The notes under the pieces: generated by a model
Told to the model about the DNA's origin: nothing
The model's database searches: none
Seen by the model: only the letters and a program-made list of their open reading frames with translations
Source of the DNA: a virus
Direction: 5' to 3' (one strand)
IMG/VR virus record: IMGVR_UViG_3300033149_005665
Location: 1 to 27,076 of that record
Length of the DNA stretch: 27,076 bases
Made by a program: the position numbers and the translations under genes
Part shown: one piece after another, positions 1-8,208 of the stretch
Position numbering within the stretch: position 1 is the stretch's first letter
How the letters are laid out: each line of letters starts with the position of its first letter

Positions 1-252
1 CTCAGTTCTAGATTTCTCCAACTCGAATAATTTCTCCCTTAAAAATGAACGTTCCTCTTCATACTTCTTTGACAACTCTAAAACAACTTGCGCCTCCCTC
101 TGATACAAAGCCTCTGATTCCATGGCTGCTCGCTCTGCTTCCACGACAGCTTGCTCTAGCTCTGCCACCCGAGAACGATATCCGCAGGATCTTACGAACA
201 AAAAGATAAGCGCTCCCAACAGAACGACAATAACAATATCACTTTTTCGCAC
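1..252 (-). CDS. Partial gene: membrane-anchored coiled-coil protein, possibly spanin-like
   Basis: The frame opens at a GTG (250-252) and stays open for 84 codons to the window edge, so the 3' end is missing. A strong GGAGAGGAGAAG ribosome site lies just upstream. The first 8 or so residues are polar, then comes one hydrophobic segment (IVIVVLLGALIFLFV), then a Glu/Arg/Ala-rich stretch that should form a coiled coil (VAELEQAVVEAERAA). One N-terminal membrane helix followed by a periplasmic coiled coil is the layout of an Rz-type inner-membrane spanin, but also of many small phage membrane proteins. It overlaps the preceding gene by 14 bases and follows the head genes. No lysis partner is visible in the window, so the spanin idea is an inference only. 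Confidence 0.6.
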   Translation of the reverse strand, partial: MRKSDIVIVVLLGALIFLFVRSCGYRSRVAELEQAVVEAERAAMESEALYQREAQVVLELSKKYEEERSFLREKLFELEKSRTE

Positions 253-478
253 GACTTCTCCTCTCCCTTACCTTACTTACAAAATACCTCGCCTTTCTAT
301 CAAAAGCCTCCTCGGACAATTGCTCAAATACCCACTGACCTTCCTGACCATGCACAGGATTCAAATGAGGCACCTCACCTGCCAGAATCTCTATCGGAAT
401 CCCCTTTGGAAAAGCTGGACAAGTCGAGTTGGAAAGATTAAAATGCCGACAAAACAAACATTGTATTCTCTGCATCAT
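239..478 (-). CDS. Small Cys-rich phage protein (CxxCxxF family)
   Basis: This 79-residue protein starts with CLFCRHF, followed by CPAFPKGIP, EILAGEVPHLNP and a Gly-rich turn. The order CxxC-x-H, C-x-AFP-x-GIP, I-x-x-G, H recalls a short metal-binding module found in many bacterial and phage genomes, with no known function to my knowledge. The two CxxC cysteines, the third Cys and a His could hold one zinc ion. The C-terminus is basic (KVRERRSRAKK). The start overlaps the MuF stop as ATGA and has an AGGAG site, so the two are translationally coupled. Being in the head operon, it may be a small virion or assembly factor. Confidence 0.7.
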   Translation of the reverse strand: MMQRIQCLFCRHFNLSNSTCPAFPKGIPIEILAGEVPHLNPVHGQEGQWVFEQLSEEAFDRKARYFVSKVRERRSRAKK

Positions 479-2448
479 CTTGCTCCTAGCATAAACTCAT
501 GCATCCTTTTTAAAATTACAACTAAATTCTTAGGAATTGGCAACCCAAGTCGCCAAGCTGAATAAGCCTCGGCGATGAATTCGCCATAGTCGAGTGACGC
601 ATACTCACTTATCATCCTCGCAATCTCTTCCTTACTCAACGCCTCATAATATCTCTTGAGAGCTTGTGAAATATCTTTTGCCTCATCAATATTGACCCCC
701 GGAAGGGGAGGATTCACAATTGTTTTTTCTAATGCAGCGGAAAGAAAATGACCCATCTCATGCTCAACAGTCCCCTTGATGAATATTTGAACATCATCAG
801 CTTTCCGCATGGCTTTAGCGGCGATTAAAAACTTTCTCAATCCGTGAGAATAATACATCGTCTCTGCTATTCTCTGAAAACCTTTCGGCGTTAGAGTATA
901 ATAACTAAAGAAAAGCTGGGGTGGTCTGAAAAAAGGTTGAGAGGCCATAATGTATGTTGCCTTCTCTGATGCTACTTCTTCAAATACCAAGCCAATCGTT
1001 GTCTCATACCACTTCCCGACCCACTCATCCAAACTTGCAACAAGCGCCTCTCTGCTCACGGGATCCATCTTCTCTATGGCACTGAAAACCTTGGATGATA
1101 TGCCGACCGACTCGCTCCACTTTTTTACTACTGACATAACATCCACGCTCGCGAGATCGCTTATCTTCTTTCCATCAGGACGGGCGGCAAGAAAAAACCG
1201 ACTTCTCTCGTGTACCAACAATTCACCATACTCGCCAAGATCCAAAACAAAAGAACCGTCTGGATTAACGGACGTGACCCTCCCAACTGCCATCTTTCCA
1301 AATCGGATCGTATAAATGTAATCGCCTTCGCTAACAACTGCGGCATCGTCTATCAGTCGCATCCCCCTAGCCATCAAAGACCTAGCTCTGACAACCAACT
1401 CCTTCGTTGAAAAAGCTGGTGTCGCTCGAAGATTATACGTCCGCAACTTCTGAATAATAAGTTCGTTAATATCTCTTCTGGCTGCGACCCATAACTTTCT
1501 AGCCTTACCCTCGGTAACGGCCATCTTCATCCGAAAAACATTCATCAACTCGAACAATTCATTTATTTCCCGTTCGACCGCTTCTGGTATACCGCTCCCC
1601 GCCGCCGATTTAAGATGAACCGACTGACCAAAAGGAATCCTTGGTGCTTTGGGTGTTACGGCTGCCCAATATGGTTCATACCTTGCTCCACCCGGAGTGG
1701 CTCGCGTCGCTTCCTTAACCAACTGCAACGTGCAATGACAATTAAACAAACACCTGGTATCTCCCGCTCTCGGAGTCGTGGGTAAATCTCTTTTTCTGAA
1801 AGGCGATAAAGCGTTCAACTCTACACAATCAGGACAATTATCTCCTTTACTCGGAATTCCTAAGCTCCAAAAAAACAACGCGTCGTCGGGAGAACCCACT
1901 ACGAACCCATTCCAGAACTGCGTCTCCACAGATTTCCCATAAGCCTTCATTCTGTGTTCCAATGTGAGCAGACCCTGACGTTTCGCTTTCAAATCATCTA
2001 TCAACCGATCCAGAAACCTAGCCTCCGTCCTCATTGCACGTTTCAAAACCGACTTCTCTATATTCGTAAGCGCCTTATCTTTGAAAAAAGGATTGCCTGC
2101 CGCCTGCCCACCCAAAAGAAAAGCATCTTTGTAAGCTGTCCTCAACAGCTTCCGAGCTTCAGTACGAAAAGTATCAATCGGAAGCCAACCTTTATATGTG
2201 GAAGACATTAAAGTGGTCAGGTTTCTAGATACTGACTTAATTAAAGACTCCCGCGCCTCCCACGCTTTCGTTGCCAACGCAATATCGAAACCGCCGACTG
2301 CAAAGAAACTCTGGGCCGCTATATCCGCTGGAGTACTAGAAAATGGGGCGGTGGTCAACTGTGCAATATCATAAGTGATGGACTTGACAGACTCTTGATA
2401 CCAGTATTCGTCTATCGCGTCCCAATCCTCATTAAGTCGCCCAATCAT
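475..2448 (-). CDS. MuF-like minor head protein fused to a zinc metallopeptidase-like domain
   Basis: This is a 657-residue head protein. Residues about 90-245 look like the SPP1 gp7/Mu gpF minor capsid fold: a helical region, then GDNCPDC (C205, C208), AGDTRC (C233) and C237-H-C239, the Cys pattern seen in many MuF domains. The middle (about 368-425) reads as a small beta-rich domain. The C-terminal part carries VEHEMGH (H563, E564, H567), a HExxH zinc-protease motif, and further on YGEFIAEAYS, where E627 is a plausible third ligand, as in gluzincin-type and toxin-linked zincins. MuF domains are known carriers of C-terminal effector domains delivered with the DNA. I infer that the peptidase is packaged and acts in the cell or on head proteins. 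It starts with an ATGA overlap and lies two genes after the portal-proximal genes. Confidence 0.8.
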   Translation of the reverse strand: MIGRLNEDWDAIDEYWYQESVKSITYDIAQLTTAPFSSTPADIAAQSFFAVGGFDIALATKAWEARESLIKSVSRNLTTLMSSTYKGWLPIDTFRTEARKLLRTAYKDAFLLGGQAAGNPFFKDKALTNIEKSVLKRAMRTEARFLDRLIDDLKAKRQGLLTLEHRMKAYGKSVETQFWNGFVVGSPDDALFFWSLGIPSKGDNCPDCVELNALSPFRKRDLPTTPRAGDTRCLFNCHCTLQLVKEATRATPGGARYEPYWAAVTPKAPRIPFGQSVHLKSAAGSGIPEAVEREINELFELMNVFRMKMAVTEGKARKLWVAARRDINELIIQKLRTYNLRATPAFSTKELVVRARSLMARGMRLIDDAAVVSEGDYIYTIRFGKMAVGRVTSVNPDGSFVLDLGEYGELLVHERSRFFLAARPDGKKISDLASVDVMSVVKKWSESVGISSKVFSAIEKMDPVSREALVASLDEWVGKWYETTIGLVFEEVASEKATYIMASQPFFRPPQLFFSYYTLTPKGFQRIAETMYYSHGLRKFLIAAKAMRKADDVQIFIKGTVEHEMGHFLSAALEKTIVNPPLPGVNIDEAKDISQALKRYYEALSKEEIARMISEYASLDYGEFIAEAYSAWRLGLPIPKNLVVILKRMHEFMLGAR

Positions 2449-2882
2449 TTCTTAGATTTCCATCTCCCGTTAACTCTTCTATACTTCTCGAACACTGCTG
2501 ACCAAGCCTCTGCTACGGGATCAACTGCGTCTGCATCTAACGCTTTCAAATATTCATCACGCCATAACTGAGCCACATGCAAATCATAAAGAAACTTCCG
2601 ACGCCTAAACCTTCCCAACGCGAACAGCGTCTCGAAATTTTCTGGAAGAATAACATAACCGTGGTCCTTGATCCACTTTCTAACTGACGACTTATCCCAC
2701 TTATCCTTCGCGAATAAAATAGTCTGCGTTGCCCACTTTCCGGTGGATTTTAGAATGCACCTAACAAGACTAATACCCTTGCTCTTAGAGATCACAAGAG
2801 TACGATACGAACCCTGGCGGCATTTCTTTGGGTCGAACTGTCTAACCCTAATAGAGTTCCCGGTTACATCTATTCCTGGCAT
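2445..2882 (-). CDS. Phage head-region protein with the module usually found before prohead proteases
   Basis: Residues 9-75 (IRVRQFDPKKC, SYRTLVISKSKGISLV, ILFAKDKWDKSSVRKW, KDHGY) match a pattern I associate with the N-terminal part of phage XkdF/prohead-protease polypeptides: 'IRVR-dP-F, sfRtI-iS-kGI, FdKdkWt-eeA-kWvkeHg'. The remaining 70 residues are helical, with no visible Ser/His protease motif. It may therefore be a free-standing scaffold or protease-accessory module. It overlaps the next upstream gene by 13 bases, and its ribosome site is weak (GAGATAAAG), suggesting translational coupling. The family recognition is by eye and moderate; the role is inferred from position between portal and MuF genes. 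Confidence 0.6.
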   Translation of the reverse strand: MPGIDVTGNSIRVRQFDPKKCRQGSYRTLVISKSKGISLVRCILKSTGKWATQTILFAKDKWDKSSVRKWIKDHGYVILPENFETLFALGRFRRRKFLYDLHVAQLWRDEYLKALDADAVDPVAEAWSAVFEKYRRVNGRWKSKK

Positions 2883-3283
2883 TTCTGATACTTTATCTCG
2901 ACAAGAATTGCTTTATAAATATCTACTATCTCTTCTTTGCTATAAGGTCCCATCTTCAACCCTTTCGCCAAGTCATCCAACTTCTTCCGCAACCACGCCG
3001 GAGCCTTGACTCCGGACCTTGCTCCCGCTGCCATCTGTCTTGCTGCCACAACTCCATAATAGCTTATCGGCCCCGCCTTTCTGAACAACCCGGTCTTTGG
3101 ATTGACTCCGCCGGCTCCAAACCTATACGGATACTTCCACGTTGATTTTTTCTTAGGATCTTCCACCCAAAGAAAACAATCGGGTGGAAGATTCTTACGA
3201 TACTTATCGATATAGGGACCCCATGGTTTATAAGAAACGGGAATCCCCCGATATGAAGTAACTCTATTTTTCTTGTCCGCCAT
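2870..3283 (-). CDS. Phage head-region protein, second prohead-protease-associated module
   Basis: This is a 137-residue basic protein. The stretch CFLWVEDPKKKSTWKYPYRF, followed by GGVNPKTG, AARQMAAGARSGVKAP and a helical tail, recalls a module in phage polyproteins where a 'yKlPY-d-G' strand-turn precedes 'aA-x-x-x-GaR-g'. That module often sits next to prohead protease domains. No catalytic residues are evident. The ATG has a GGAAAG site and overlaps the preceding gene by 20 bases. Together with the following gene it suggests that a polyprotein of other phages is encoded here as separate proteins. Weak family match; role inferred. Confidence 0.55.
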   Translation of the reverse strand: MADKKNRVTSYRGIPVSYKPWGPYIDKYRKNLPPDCFLWVEDPKKKSTWKYPYRFGAGGVNPKTGLFRKAGPISYYGVVAARQMAAGARSGVKAPAWLRKKLDDLAKGLKMGPYSKEEIVDIYKAILVEIKYQKCQE

Positions 3284-3695
3284 CTTTCCTTCTCCTTGAA
3301 GAGTTAGTCATCACCTCCAACCTTGCAAACCGTGAGACGCAATCTCTTCGTGTCGCCTCAAAGTCGCGACTTAAATTAGCCAACCCTCGGCTTACGCTAC
3401 ATACCTTTTTTTCGATACCCTCATAGAGTGGAACAAAATGAGAAAACGCCTTCGACAAATCGTCAACTGTATTCTCCACTTTTGAAAGGCGTGGCACTAT
3501 CACGTCATCGATGCTCAGCTTTAGAGAAGTAAGTATCTGGCCGTTGGTCTCCGCTCGGACTTCATGTTTGCTCGCCTTCCCGTTCCCGTTAATCTTCCCG
3601 ATAATTACCTTAACGAAAGAAAATACATCTTTGAGAATAAGATAGGCCACTCCGCCTGCCATAAAATAATACGCCTCGACGGGTAAATTGCTCAC
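3264..3695 (-). CDS. Unknown membrane-anchored coiled-coil protein
   Basis: The start is a GTG at 3693-3695 with a perfect AGGAGG eight bases upstream. Of 143 residues, positions about 8-33 are hydrophobic (YYFMAGGVAYLILKDVF, FVKVIIG) and probably one membrane segment. Residues 50-125 have heptad-like spacing (LSIDDVIVPRLSKVENTVDDL) and should be a coiled coil. The end is strongly basic (SSRRRKDGG). It lies directly after the portal and overlaps the next gene by 20 bases. A membrane anchor plus coiled coil in a head operon could be a holin partner, a scaffold or an injection protein; I do not recognise a family. Confidence 0.6.
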   Translation of the reverse strand: MSNLPVEAYYFMAGGVAYLILKDVFSFVKVIIGKINGNGKASKHEVRAETNGQILTSLKLSIDDVIVPRLSKVENTVDDLSKAFSHFVPLYEGIEKKVCSVSRGLANLSRDFEATRRDCVSRFARLEVMTNSSRRRKDGGQEK

Positions 3696-3705
3696 TGACT
3701 ACCTC

Positions 3706-5202
3706 CTACTCATTCACTATGTAATAATCGTAACCATCATTAGACAAAGCCTCTTTTATTGCCTTCTCTACCTTCTCCACCTGAGATCTCGTTTCAGGAT
3801 CCGAAAGCACTAGCTTCTTTAGATTATCCAACTTAATTTTATCAATCTTCTTCTCCTCCTCTTCCGAGGACGCCCCCATCATATCCAAAAGTGAATCTGC
3901 TTCCTCGGCTGAAAGATTGAGAAAAAGATTTCGAATAATCCACTCGGTCGGAATGGAGACACCCATATCTGAATACAATTTTAAAGTAGAAGCCTTTAAC
4001 TCTTCTATTTCCCATCTAACTTTCTCGTCTGGATCACCAAGAGGAGGAAACTTAAACCGCCACGCAAAACTAAAAGGATCAACTCCGGCTAACAAAAACT
4101 CAAGCATATAGATTTTCTTTAACCCCTCAATCAACGACAAACGATGACGGCGAACCTCTCGTGCAAACGCTATGTTTTGCTGCACTAACGTAGCTTTCGC
4201 ATTAACGTCTCTTTCAAAACCAAGAAATGCCTTAGGAACCTTTGTCCCCGCAAACAACTTATTGTGGAAATGCTCAACGTCAGTTATTTCGCCAAGATTC
4301 TGATCGCCCTCTATGACTCTGAAGCTAGATACCCCACCCTTCCTAACAGGCACATAAATATCCTCTTGTGGTTTCAACGGATCGTCTCCATATCTCAACT
4401 TCCCGTCAGAATCAAAATATGGCATCCGTCTATTTATGAGCTGAATCTTTCTAATATACCTGGTGGCTTCTCTCTCACTCATTCCTGTAACATCGATTTC
4501 ATAGACGCCGCGCTGATTTGCTCTAACGACACGAGTCACGACCAACGTATCCTCCAACATACGTAAAACCCGATACGTCCTCCGCAATCTCTTTAACATC
4601 GAATGCTTGTAGCCGTATAACTCATCTCCGATCTTAAAATGGACTATTTCCCATGGAGCAAACTCCACTTCCGGTTTACCGAACTCATTGACCTGATAAA
4701 AAGGTTTTTCTTTATTGACTATGCCATCTTCGGTATTAATATACATCGTCTCCGCGGGTAACGGCTTCAACTTAACGATCGACTGAGGAGAACAGACAAT
4801 TTCATAAAAACAATCACCGTACTTGACGATCTTCCTAACAATAAACCAAACTTTATCCTTCAACCCAGTACGCTTCTCCAAACCCGCTATTGCATCATTT
4901 ATAGCATTAAGCTTTGTCCCTGCACTCTTCTCATCCACCACGCAAGAATACAACTCGCTCTCGGTCGTTCCGCTAACTGCGAAATCGGCGTGCACATCCA
5001 GCGATGAAGAGAGCTCCACAATATCATCATCCATATCCGAATAATCCTTATAGTGCGACAGCCGATCTTCGTCCAATTTAAAAAGACGAACATCGCTCCA
5101 ACTAGTCTGACGGCGCTCAGACGTTACGGGTATTGATTCCGGTTCCGCCCTCTTAAAAAGAGAAGTAATCCTATCTATAAGACGCTTTTGCAATTCTGCC
5201 AT
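3706..5202 (-). CDS. Portal protein (T4 gp20-like)
   Basis: This 498-residue protein would form the dodecameric DNA entry channel of the head and nucleate capsid assembly. Diagnostic for the T4 gp20 type are the conserved blocks DIYVPVRKGG (281-290), EGDQNLGEITDVEHFHNKL (298-316), KVPKAFLGF (321-329) and NAKATLVQQNIAFAREVRR (334-352). A helical stem follows, then PPLGDPDE and a C-terminal acidic region. Length is close to gp20 (about 520 residues). The start is ATG with AGAGGTAGG upstream. A good sigma70-type promoter sits directly ahead. It follows the large terminase by six small genes and opens the head-protein run, the usual order in tailed viruses. Confidence 0.92.
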   Translation of the reverse strand: MAELQKRLIDRITSLFKRAEPESIPVTSERRQTSWSDVRLFKLDEDRLSHYKDYSDMDDDIVELSSSLDVHADFAVSGTTESELYSCVVDEKSAGTKLNAINDAIAGLEKRTGLKDKVWFIVRKIVKYGDCFYEIVCSPQSIVKLKPLPAETMYINTEDGIVNKEKPFYQVNEFGKPEVEFAPWEIVHFKIGDELYGYKHSMLKRLRRTYRVLRMLEDTLVVTRVVRANQRGVYEIDVTGMSEREATRYIRKIQLINRRMPYFDSDGKLRYGDDPLKPQEDIYVPVRKGGVSSFRVIEGDQNLGEITDVEHFHNKLFAGTKVPKAFLGFERDVNAKATLVQQNIAFAREVRRHRLSLIEGLKKIYMLEFLLAGVDPFSFAWRFKFPPLGDPDEKVRWEIEELKASTLKLYSDMGVSIPTEWIIRNLFLNLSAEEADSLLDMMGASSEEEEKKIDKIKLDNLKKLVLSDPETRSQVEKVEKAIKEALSNDGYDYYIVNE

Positions 5203-5220
5203 ATTCCTACCTCTAACTAA

Positions 5221-5249
5221 AGAATAAGTCGCTCAGTGACCAATGTCAA
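5221..5249 (-). promoter_or_regulatory. Predicted sigma70-type promoter before the portal gene
   Basis: Reading the minus strand, TTGACA (5244-5249, perfect -35) is followed by exactly 17 bases and TATTCT (5221-5226, four of six matches to TATAAT). Transcription would start near 5214, giving a leader of about a dozen bases with the AGAGGTAGG ribosome site of the portal gene. It lies in one of the few true gaps of this strand. Confidence 0.6.
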
Positions 5250-5599
5250 ATGTTTTCGACCTGCCACGTGAAACTACCCTCACGCACAGAAACGCTCGTC
5301 AATCTAGCGAATTCTGGATCGCATTGAGCTTTTACTTTCTCCGAAAGAACCAAAATAAAATTAAGCGGAGTTGGATCAACGTGCTCAAACTCATCCAGGT
5401 GATTTAAAACTCTGTGCTTAAAATCGGACAGAACTCGGTTGGTCAACCTTTCAATATCTCTCGAATGCACAGAACGTTCTAACTCAAACTCAAACTTCAA
5501 CTCCCACGTATGCCCATGAAGTGAACTCTCCGATCCGACATACTCTGTTGAAAAGTGAGCTATATCTACACTAGTCGTCTTGACGACTTTTGCTCTCAT
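5246..5599 (-). CDS. Divergent QueD/6-pyruvoyl-tetrahydropterin synthase-fold protein
   Basis: Length (117 residues) and layout fit the T-fold QueD/PTPS family. The three zinc histidines are present: H15 in IAHF and H28/H30 in LHGHTWEL. H62 in the helix (KHRVLN) and E107 in SVREGSF also line up with conserved family positions. However, the catalytic Cys that lies four residues before the first HGH histidine is Glu24 here, and the Glu of the usual 'PTaEn' motif is Leu (PTPLN). Normal QueD makes 6-carboxy-tetrahydropterin for 7-deazaguanine synthesis. This copy probably binds zinc but catalyses something else, or nothing. No folE, queC, queE or dpdA is seen in the window. The start overlaps a small HTH gene by 29 bases. 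Confidence 0.75.
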   Translation of the reverse strand: MRAKVVKTTSVDIAHFSTEYVGSESSLHGHTWELKFEFELERSVHSRDIERLTNRVLSDFKHRVLNHLDEFEHVDPTPLNFILVLSEKVKAQCDPEFARLTSVSVREGSFTWQVENI

Positions 5600-5750
5600 A
5601 CATTTCCGCCTTTCTCATCCATCTTTTGACCGTCGATCGAGCTACTCCGAACCGCCTAGACAAGTGAGTGATTGGAATATTTCGATTACGATAAAGCTCT
5701 AAACATTTACGCCCGACCTCGAGTTGAATGTCGCTTGCATGATGCCTCAT
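5571..5750 (-). CDS. Small helix-turn-helix protein
   Basis: This 59-residue reading frame starts with ATG at 5750, overlapping the stop of the preceding membrane-protein gene as ATGA. It contains a clear HTH of the Hin/transposase type: IPITHLSRRFGVARSTVKRW, with the turn at FGV and a basic recognition helix. The N-terminal helix (QLEVGRKCLELYR) is typical of these domains. It runs 29 bases into the QueD-like gene, ending with a TAG at 5571. Probably a DNA-binding regulator or a packaging helper. No catalytic resolvase or integrase domain is attached. Confidence 0.7.
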   Translation of the reverse strand: MRHHASDIQLEVGRKCLELYRNRNIPITHLSRRFGVARSTVKRWMRKAEMYESKSRQDD

Positions 5751-5971
5751 TCCATTAAATCCTTTTCAGTCTTCGCTTCGCTGTTTTTCTCATAAAACAA
5801 TCCCAAGATACCTGCCAATACCACGAAAGCAACAACTATCACCCAAAAAGGTAATGTCTTGGCTACAACCCACAAACGACGGATCATTTCCAGACCGACG
5901 ACCAAAGAAAGACCGACAATAGCCATTGCAATTACCCCGGCCAAAAACGCCACAGTCTTAGACGATTGCAT
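5747..5971 (-). CDS. Small protein with two membrane segments, holin-like
   Basis: The 74 residues contain two hydrophobic stretches, TVAFLAGVIAMAIVGLSLVV (about 6-25) and PFWVIVVAFVVLAGILGLFY (about 41-60), separated by a short basic loop (RRLWVVAK), and a charged Glu/Lys tail. Size and topology fit class II holins, but also many small phage membrane proteins, and no endolysin is next to it. It lies one base after the preceding gene (stop and start almost touching) and ends in an ATGA overlap with the HTH gene, so it is part of the packaging transcript. Function unknown. Confidence 0.65.
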   Translation of the reverse strand: MQSSKTVAFLAGVIAMAIVGLSLVVGLEMIRRLWVVAKTLPFWVIVVAFVVLAGILGLFYEKNSEAKTEKDLME

Positions 5972-6196
5972 TTAAACCTCCCGCTCATTAAACAACTTAC
6001 CCTCTGACCTCCAAACCCTTCTAACAGGAAAAGTACCTCTACTAGTGGCGGAAGTCAAATATCCTAACCGTTCCAGACGACGCAAATCACGACGTGACAA
6101 TCCGGTCTCGGATGTCCAAAGCGCTACGCCTGGAAATACAAAACGCTTTCGGGCCTCTTCGATCAACGCATTCAAATCTGAAGTGTGTTTAGTCAT
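5972..6196 (-). CDS. Small winged-helix-like protein
   Basis: This 74-residue protein has the look of a compact helix-turn-helix: ALWTSETGLSRRDLRRLERL, then GYLTSATSRGTFPVRRVW, which reads like a recognition helix followed by a beta wing. The rest is helical and charged. It starts at the terminase stop in a TAATG overlap, so it is co-translated with the large terminase. Small DNA-binding proteins directly after terL are common in phages and may help packaging or regulate the late operon; the assignment to a winged helix is by eye only. Confidence 0.6.
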   Translation of the reverse strand: MTKHTSDLNALIEEARKRFVFPGVALWTSETGLSRRDLRRLERLGYLTSATSRGTFPVRRVWRSEGKLFNEREV

Positions 6197-8208
6197 TATT
6201 CCTCCTCCAAACCTTCTTCCAGCTCTTTTAAAAGAGTTTCCTCATCCAGCTCGTCCGTTTTGGGTTGAGGTTGTCGACCTCTCAACCTGTCAACGAACTC
6301 AGCCTTAATTCTTTCGTCTTCTGAAACTCTGGGTTCCTCCCTCCTAACTGAAAAATCTGAAGACGTCTGCCAAACTTCATACGTAGTAGCGTTCCAAACC
6401 ATCCCCGCCACTCCGTCCGCCACATCCTTTGAGCCGTTCGGTGGATGATCCACCTTCCCGGACTTCGGATCCCGAACGAGCTGTTGTAACTCTCTGAAAA
6501 GAGGATCATAATGATAACACTTAAACCTGCCCTCATAAATTGCTTCTTTGAGAACATTGTACTGATCGTCTGTCCTATCAACCGAAAGATAACCCACTAT
6601 CTCATCGCCGAATCGTCTCTTCAATATCTGCATAGAATCCTTAGACTGATACTGATCGTACGTTATCCTAGCAAACGTAAATCCACAAAGCCTTCTAAGA
6701 TCGTACAACAGTTGACGAACATCTTCTATCTGAATCTCTCCCTCAAGAGGAGGCAAGATTCTAAGAATTAAATCTGCCACAATAACAGGAGCCACCTCAT
6801 CTATTTCCTCCACCTTCTCATCAGTCTCGCGTCGACGTTTTACTTCTTTCAACTCCGCTATATGACCCACACAGATTCCGCAAGCGTCCTCTGAAAGCCC
6901 AAGATCTATATGACAAAACCTTCTAGCTTCTGGATTTAAAGCGGGTCGAGGTGGCTTATCCTGCGGTATCCTTGGATCTACCAAATCTCGAAACCGAAGT
7001 GCCAGATTCAACTCGGTCGAAACTATCCCTCCAGAATACATCGTTGAAAACGGAACCGGAATTCTTGAATCCACGCAAGCCTTAATGGCATCATCGTTGG
7101 TGAAAAACCTGTGAAGCGAGCGGACATTTAAACCGACCACATCTCGAATAGCACCTTCCAAATCTCTATCGAAATCCGACTTATACTCTATTGGAACTGC
7201 TACCACCTTACCCTTCTTCTTGTACACCTCCAACTCCTTATCATCCCTTATTTGATGCGGTTTTGACCAGGCGTCACCAACAAAAACATAGAACGTCTTA
7301 CCCGAAAACCTAGAAGCTGGCTTAGTTTCCCACGTAGAGTGAGAAATGACCATCGTATAAGGATCATTCTCAGCTATTATCTTATCCAAAAAATCATCTG
7401 GATATTTAGCTGACGAATTTAAAATTAACATCCCCGGAATTCTGCCTTTCTTCTGGAACCGAGACTTCATTCGCCGCCAAACAGCATCGTGAAGTTTCTT
7501 AGCTTGATCCCACTCCCTCTCCGCTGGATTTCGAATCTTCTTGCTACCAACCACAACCGGGAAGAAATTAGCTTCCTCAATAACACCGCCGAAAAGATTT
7601 TCTCCCAACGGAGCCAGCTCAGACGACGAACCCGGCACAAAAGAAATGAACCGCTGCGGCCAATACAACGCCAGCTTCAAATCCTGAGAACGAGGAAAAT
7701 ACTTCCGAAACCATGGTGACCCGTCCATCATATCTCTTAATGTTGCAAAAAACACACGACGAGCATGCGTGGCAGATACGGACAAATTCATGAATGAAAT
7801 ATGAGACGCTGGAGACAAACCATAATACCCCTGAGGATCTCTCAAACAACCAAGCTCATAAAGAATCCGATTCATACACAACGCGGAAAGAAACGTCTTG
7901 CCCCACCCTATTGATCCAGACAACACCACCCGAAGCGGTCTGGGATTGGCCTCCATTATCCGTAAAAAATCGCTTCTTACCATTGGCCAAACATTATTAC
8001 CAACATGCCCAAAATACTCTGGATCTCTCAGCCATCTCGTACAACTCACGGGTTCATGAATGTACTTCTCCTTAAGATACATGGAAGGTACGATGAACTT
8101 TTTTTCGCCTGTCTTTGCGGCTAAAGATACAAGAAACCTATGTATTTCGAGCGGAGAAATTCCTAGCTCCCTCTCTGCCTCTTGAAACAAAGAGGTATCC
8201 AACTGCAT
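6196..8208 (-). CDS. terL: Terminase large subunit (ATPase plus nuclease)
   Basis: This 670-residue protein is the DNA packaging motor. The ATPase has Walker A SGSIGWGKTF (97-106), Walker B GGVIEEANFF (207-216, acidic pair E211/E212) and a coupling motif LILNSSAKYPDDF (261-273). The C-terminal RNase H-like nuclease shows HIDLG (D435), TYDQY (D518) and SKDVADG (D595, D598), the usual acidic triad. The C-terminus is very acidic. Length fits the larger, T4 gp17-like terminases. It starts with a strong AAGGAG site in a TAATG overlap with the radical SAM gene. Packaging therefore appears transcriptionally linked to ParB/radical SAM proteins. Confidence 0.95.
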   Translation of the reverse strand: MQLDTSLFQEAERELGISPLEIHRFLVSLAAKTGEKKFIVPSMYLKEKYIHEPVSCTRWLRDPEYFGHVGNNVWPMVRSDFLRIMEANPRPLRVVLSGSIGWGKTFLSALCMNRILYELGCLRDPQGYYGLSPASHISFMNLSVSATHARRVFFATLRDMMDGSPWFRKYFPRSQDLKLALYWPQRFISFVPGSSSELAPLGENLFGGVIEEANFFPVVVGSKKIRNPAEREWDQAKKLHDAVWRRMKSRFQKKGRIPGMLILNSSAKYPDDFLDKIIAENDPYTMVISHSTWETKPASRFSGKTFYVFVGDAWSKPHQIRDDKELEVYKKKGKVVAVPIEYKSDFDRDLEGAIRDVVGLNVRSLHRFFTNDDAIKACVDSRIPVPFSTMYSGGIVSTELNLALRFRDLVDPRIPQDKPPRPALNPEARRFCHIDLGLSEDACGICVGHIAELKEVKRRRETDEKVEEIDEVAPVIVADLILRILPPLEGEIQIEDVRQLLYDLRRLCGFTFARITYDQYQSKDSMQILKRRFGDEIVGYLSVDRTDDQYNVLKEAIYEGRFKCYHYDPLFRELQQLVRDPKSGKVDHPPNGSKDVADGVAGMVWNATTYEVWQTSSDFSVRREEPRVSEDERIKAEFVDRLRGRQPQPKTDELDEETLLKELEEGLEEE

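Noticed and set aside
122-565. Plus-strand open frames throughout the window, such as this 147-codon one
   Set aside because: They lie opposite strong minus-strand genes, are rich in Ser/Pro/Arg/His typical of antisense frames and have no fitting ribosome sites or motifs.
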